A stretch of DNA of 64,000 nucleotides from positions 9,698,811 through 9,762,810 of the forward strand of contig NC_020166.2 of NCBI RefSeq assembly GCF_000224145.3, given 5' to 3'. The stretch's first letter is position 1. Each line of letters opens with the position of its first letter. The notes beneath the pieces are model-generated. The model worked only from the letters and a program-made list of their open reading frames with translations. It was not told the DNA's origin and did no database searches. This DNA is from Ciona intestinalis (lineage: Eukaryota > Chordata > Ascidiacea > Phlebobranchia > Cionidae). The position numbers and the translations under genes were made by a program. Below, one piece after another: positions 61,764 through 64,000 of the stretch.

Positions 61764-64000
61764 TTAAAAGATTCTGTTGTCAGCTTTGATGTTTGTTTTG
61801 CAAGATCTTCGGAATTCCTGATCGCGCTCATGGATCCATTTGTTGCTCACTGTGGAAAACAATGTCTTATTTAAACTTTAAATATATTGGTGTAATGGCA
61901 ACTCTGGTCCACAAGGTATATCTACAGGCATGCCTTGCTGTAAGACCTCACACATAGTCATAGTATAGCACTGTGGGGAGAAGATTGGAACACCTTTAGC
62001 ACATGATATCCAAATATCCTGATCGTCTTTTAAACGCGATTAAAATAACCAAGTTTTTACTTTAGTTTAGTTTCAAAATCAAAGATGAGCTTTATTCAGA
62101 TATCAAACTGATGGCGATGGTAAATAACTTTTTTAAGAATAAGTTTGATCTAAAAGGTAGGTTGGGGTAAGATGCTTCGGGTTTTATTCCCTTATATTGT
62201 TTCTCTTGTTCTCCCTACACAATTGACACCTTTTTCTCTTGCCCCACTTACCCCACTTGACCCCAGTAAGCACGGGGCACGCTGCGTGTCGTGTTCGTTC
62301 ATCTCCAGCACCAGAGGGCAGTAGATTGTACCAGAACACGGCGGATCCTTTTATTGGTCGAACAGCGATCCCAGGGTGTAGGAACACCGTGCTTCCCCCT
62401 TGCTCTACATTACTCATCTATCATGGAATTAAAAGTTTGTGATTATGAAAATTTGTGATGAAAAATGTGATTAAGACATTTTTATCACTAAAATAAACGA
62501 AATATTTGGAATGGAAAATATAAACAAGAAAATTTTGGATGAAAATTGTGATCAAGAAAATTTCATGTTTTCCTAATAATTTATATTCCAAAATGTGTAA
62601 ACTGTGTATTTCAGTTAAAGATTTCATGTAAACTTTGTCATGAAAGTAAAATTAGTTACAAAGAACTTACATAAGTCAGGAAAGTAGCAATACGGTTTCC
62701 AACTTCATCGTCAAATTTCCCAAAATCGGATTTCTGGTTGAATGAAAAGTCCATTAATATCATATATGTATTTGAGAAATTTTTAACGTGATGGTATGGC
62801 ACAGTTATATTAAAAACAAGAGAGCAAATACTTACCCTTGAATAATCAAAATGAGGTTCATATTGCCCACCCACTCCATAGTTGGCAATCTGAGATCAAA
62901 TACATTTATCATGAACATTATATTATGCATAACAAGAATGATTCTGCTTCTTCTACAGATATAATACTTTATTATATAGTTGGTGGGGAAATGGGACACT
63001 ATTTCATTCTATTTTCTCGTTCCATTTGGTAGTAAACAAAGAACATTCAAAGAATTATAAAACCGTTTCGCCACGACTTCCAGAGATTGTTGTTAATTGT
63101 TTAAAACACAAACAAGACATTTGAACATTATGTTCTAAAGGTTGTCCTGTCTTCCCCCACTCTTCTATATATTTAAACACCATGAAAAAATAGAGAGTAT
63201 TGTTAAGTGCCATAATGATAAAACATTTTCTTAATACGACATTAGATTTTGACAAAACAATAAACACATGACATCACAATGCAACCCTTCTAAAAATAAA
63301 TGTCTGCTATGCTTTGTAAGAAAAACCAAAAAGGTTTGTTTATTAAATATATTATATAAAATTTAATGCAACATTCGACTATGATGATGCAATGGTAAAT
63401 GACGTCACAATGCACATACTTGTAACTCTTCTGCAGTCTCCATGGACAAGCCAGTGACATCAGATATGCGTTGACATACTCTCTTTATAACAGGGTGGTC
63501 TTCATCTTTCAACCAAGCACTTTTACTAACTCGATAATGAGCGAACTCTAACACACCAGTCACGGGGTTCTGGACTGTGGCTCTGCGTAACTGAGTAGAA
63601 AACAAGCTTATGCTCACTGTCAAGTTATAACATGGGTGTCTTCTTATACACCAGACACACATGGTGTATTCATACACTTCATGCTCACTGTTATGTTATA
63701 ACATGGGTGTCTTCTTATACACCAGCGCACATGGTGTATTCATAAACCTCATGCTTATGTTTAGTTATAACATTGTAAGTCATCTTATACACGCTACAGT
63801 TTGAATAGACTGGCCTTTAAACATATGCCCTTTGGCAGCTTGTGTTTAAACAATTCCCAACCACAGATACCATGATCTTCATAACAAACCAAGCAATTCA
63901 CAACTCACTCTTGGTTTAGCAAGTGATTTGATCATAGCCATCTCCTTGTCACTCATAATACCATGGAACCTCACAAGGTGGGGTGAATGCCATAACTCTT
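61764..64000 (-). CDS. P4HA: Prolyl 4-hydroxylase alpha subunit, C-terminal catalytic part (continues past the window)
   Basis: Six exons are inside the window: 63909 to beyond 64000, 63420-63590, 62836-62889, 62671-62733, 62252-62417, 61764-61849; stop at 61764-61766. The deduced C-terminus starts WHSPHLVRFHGIMSDKEMA, then LRRATVQNPVTGVLEFAHYR, VSKSAWLKDEDHPV, ANYGVGGQYEPHFDYSR with the iron ligands His and Asp of HxD, GSTVFLHPG, GSAVFWYNLL, and TRHAACPVLTGVKW with the distal iron His and the 2-oxoglutarate Lys. It ends SNKWIHERDQEFRRSC. The enzyme hydroxylates Pro in collagen X-Pro-Gly triplets in the ER, as an alpha2beta2 tetramer with PDI. The peptide-binding and N-terminal domains lie to the right, outside the window. 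Which P4HA paralog this is cannot be told. Introns hold a MITE and satellite units. Confidence 0.94.
61968..62060. mobile_element. Partial MITE of the GGGTAAGATGGGACACC family
   Basis: GTGGGGAGAAGATTGGAACA, CCTTTAGCACATGATATCC and AAATATCCTGATCGTCTTTT match the left half of the family; the right half is replaced. A further end fragment (GGTTGGGGTAAGATGC) is near 62160. Both lie downstream of exon 5-side of P4HA, in its last intron. Confidence 0.5.
62977..63168. mobile_element. MITE of the GGGTAAGATGGGACACC family
   Basis: Runs from TGGTGGGGAAATGGGACACT to TGTCCTGTCTTCCCCCACTC with the family interior (GTTCCATTTGGTAGTAAACA). It lies in a P4HA intron. Confidence 0.7.
63604..63795. repeat. 71-bp satellite, array 3 (inverted)
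   Basis: About 2.5 units in the opposite orientation to arrays 1 and 2 (TGCTCACTGTCAAGTTATAA, CATGGGTGTCTTCTTATACA, CCAGACACACATGGTGTATT). It lies in the P4HA intron next to the first exon in the window. Confidence 0.9.

Overview
The window is a stretch of animal nuclear genome, very probably from a tunicate of the Ciona type. The reasons are its high A+T content, short multi-exon genes whose proteins are close to vertebrate orthologs, dense small inverted-repeat elements and tRNA-derived SINE pieces in introns, and two runs of N marking a draft assembly. The species is inferred, not shown. Exon borders were read by eye from GT/AG sites and checked by reading phase; every multi-exon model closes into an open frame of about the length of its human relative.

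Layout, left to right. 1-3990 holds no gene I recognise, but has a cluster of palindromes. 3991-8350 (-) is ERGIC1, a cargo receptor of the ER-Golgi interface. 9156-14147 (-) is a CD20/MS4A-like four-pass membrane protein; its second intron contains, on the same strand, an intronless UBE2U-like E2 gene (11526-12548) whose catalytic cysteine is replaced by serine. 15615-19252 (-) is RACK1. 20587-32315 (-) is SLC12A8 in 19 exons, with exons 12-15 present twice around a 412-base gap. 34086-36875 (-) is an intronless ASPP (p53/PP1-binding) gene, head to head with an intronless CCDC57-like coiled-coil gene at 37781-40315 (+). 41230-41706 (+) is an isolated MBD4 glycosylase domain. 42048-48671 (+) is PAQR3, with exons 2-6 present twice around a 500-base gap. 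50956-56567 (-) is the PP2A catalytic subunit. 57548-60938 (+) is a flavin-containing monooxygenase. 61764 to the right edge (-) is the catalytic C-terminus of prolyl 4-hydroxylase alpha.

These are ordinary single-copy housekeeping and signalling genes with no shared pathway, and spacing is too wide for tunicate-type operons. Repeats are prominent. A 71-bp hairpin-forming satellite occurs as three arrays plus a fragment. A family of about 190-bp MITEs built on a GGGTAAGATGGGACACC end lies mostly in introns. There are also two hAT-like MITEs, a 160-bp inverted-repeat element in two copies, and many SINE fragments. I found no CRISPR array, no convincing tRNA or rRNA gene and no viral gene. The strongest points for a second look are the cysteine-less nested E2, the satellite's apparent origin from a dispersed repeat, the palindrome family, the two gap-flanking duplications (probably unmerged alleles), the orphan MBD4 domain and a GC-AG intron in SLC12A8.
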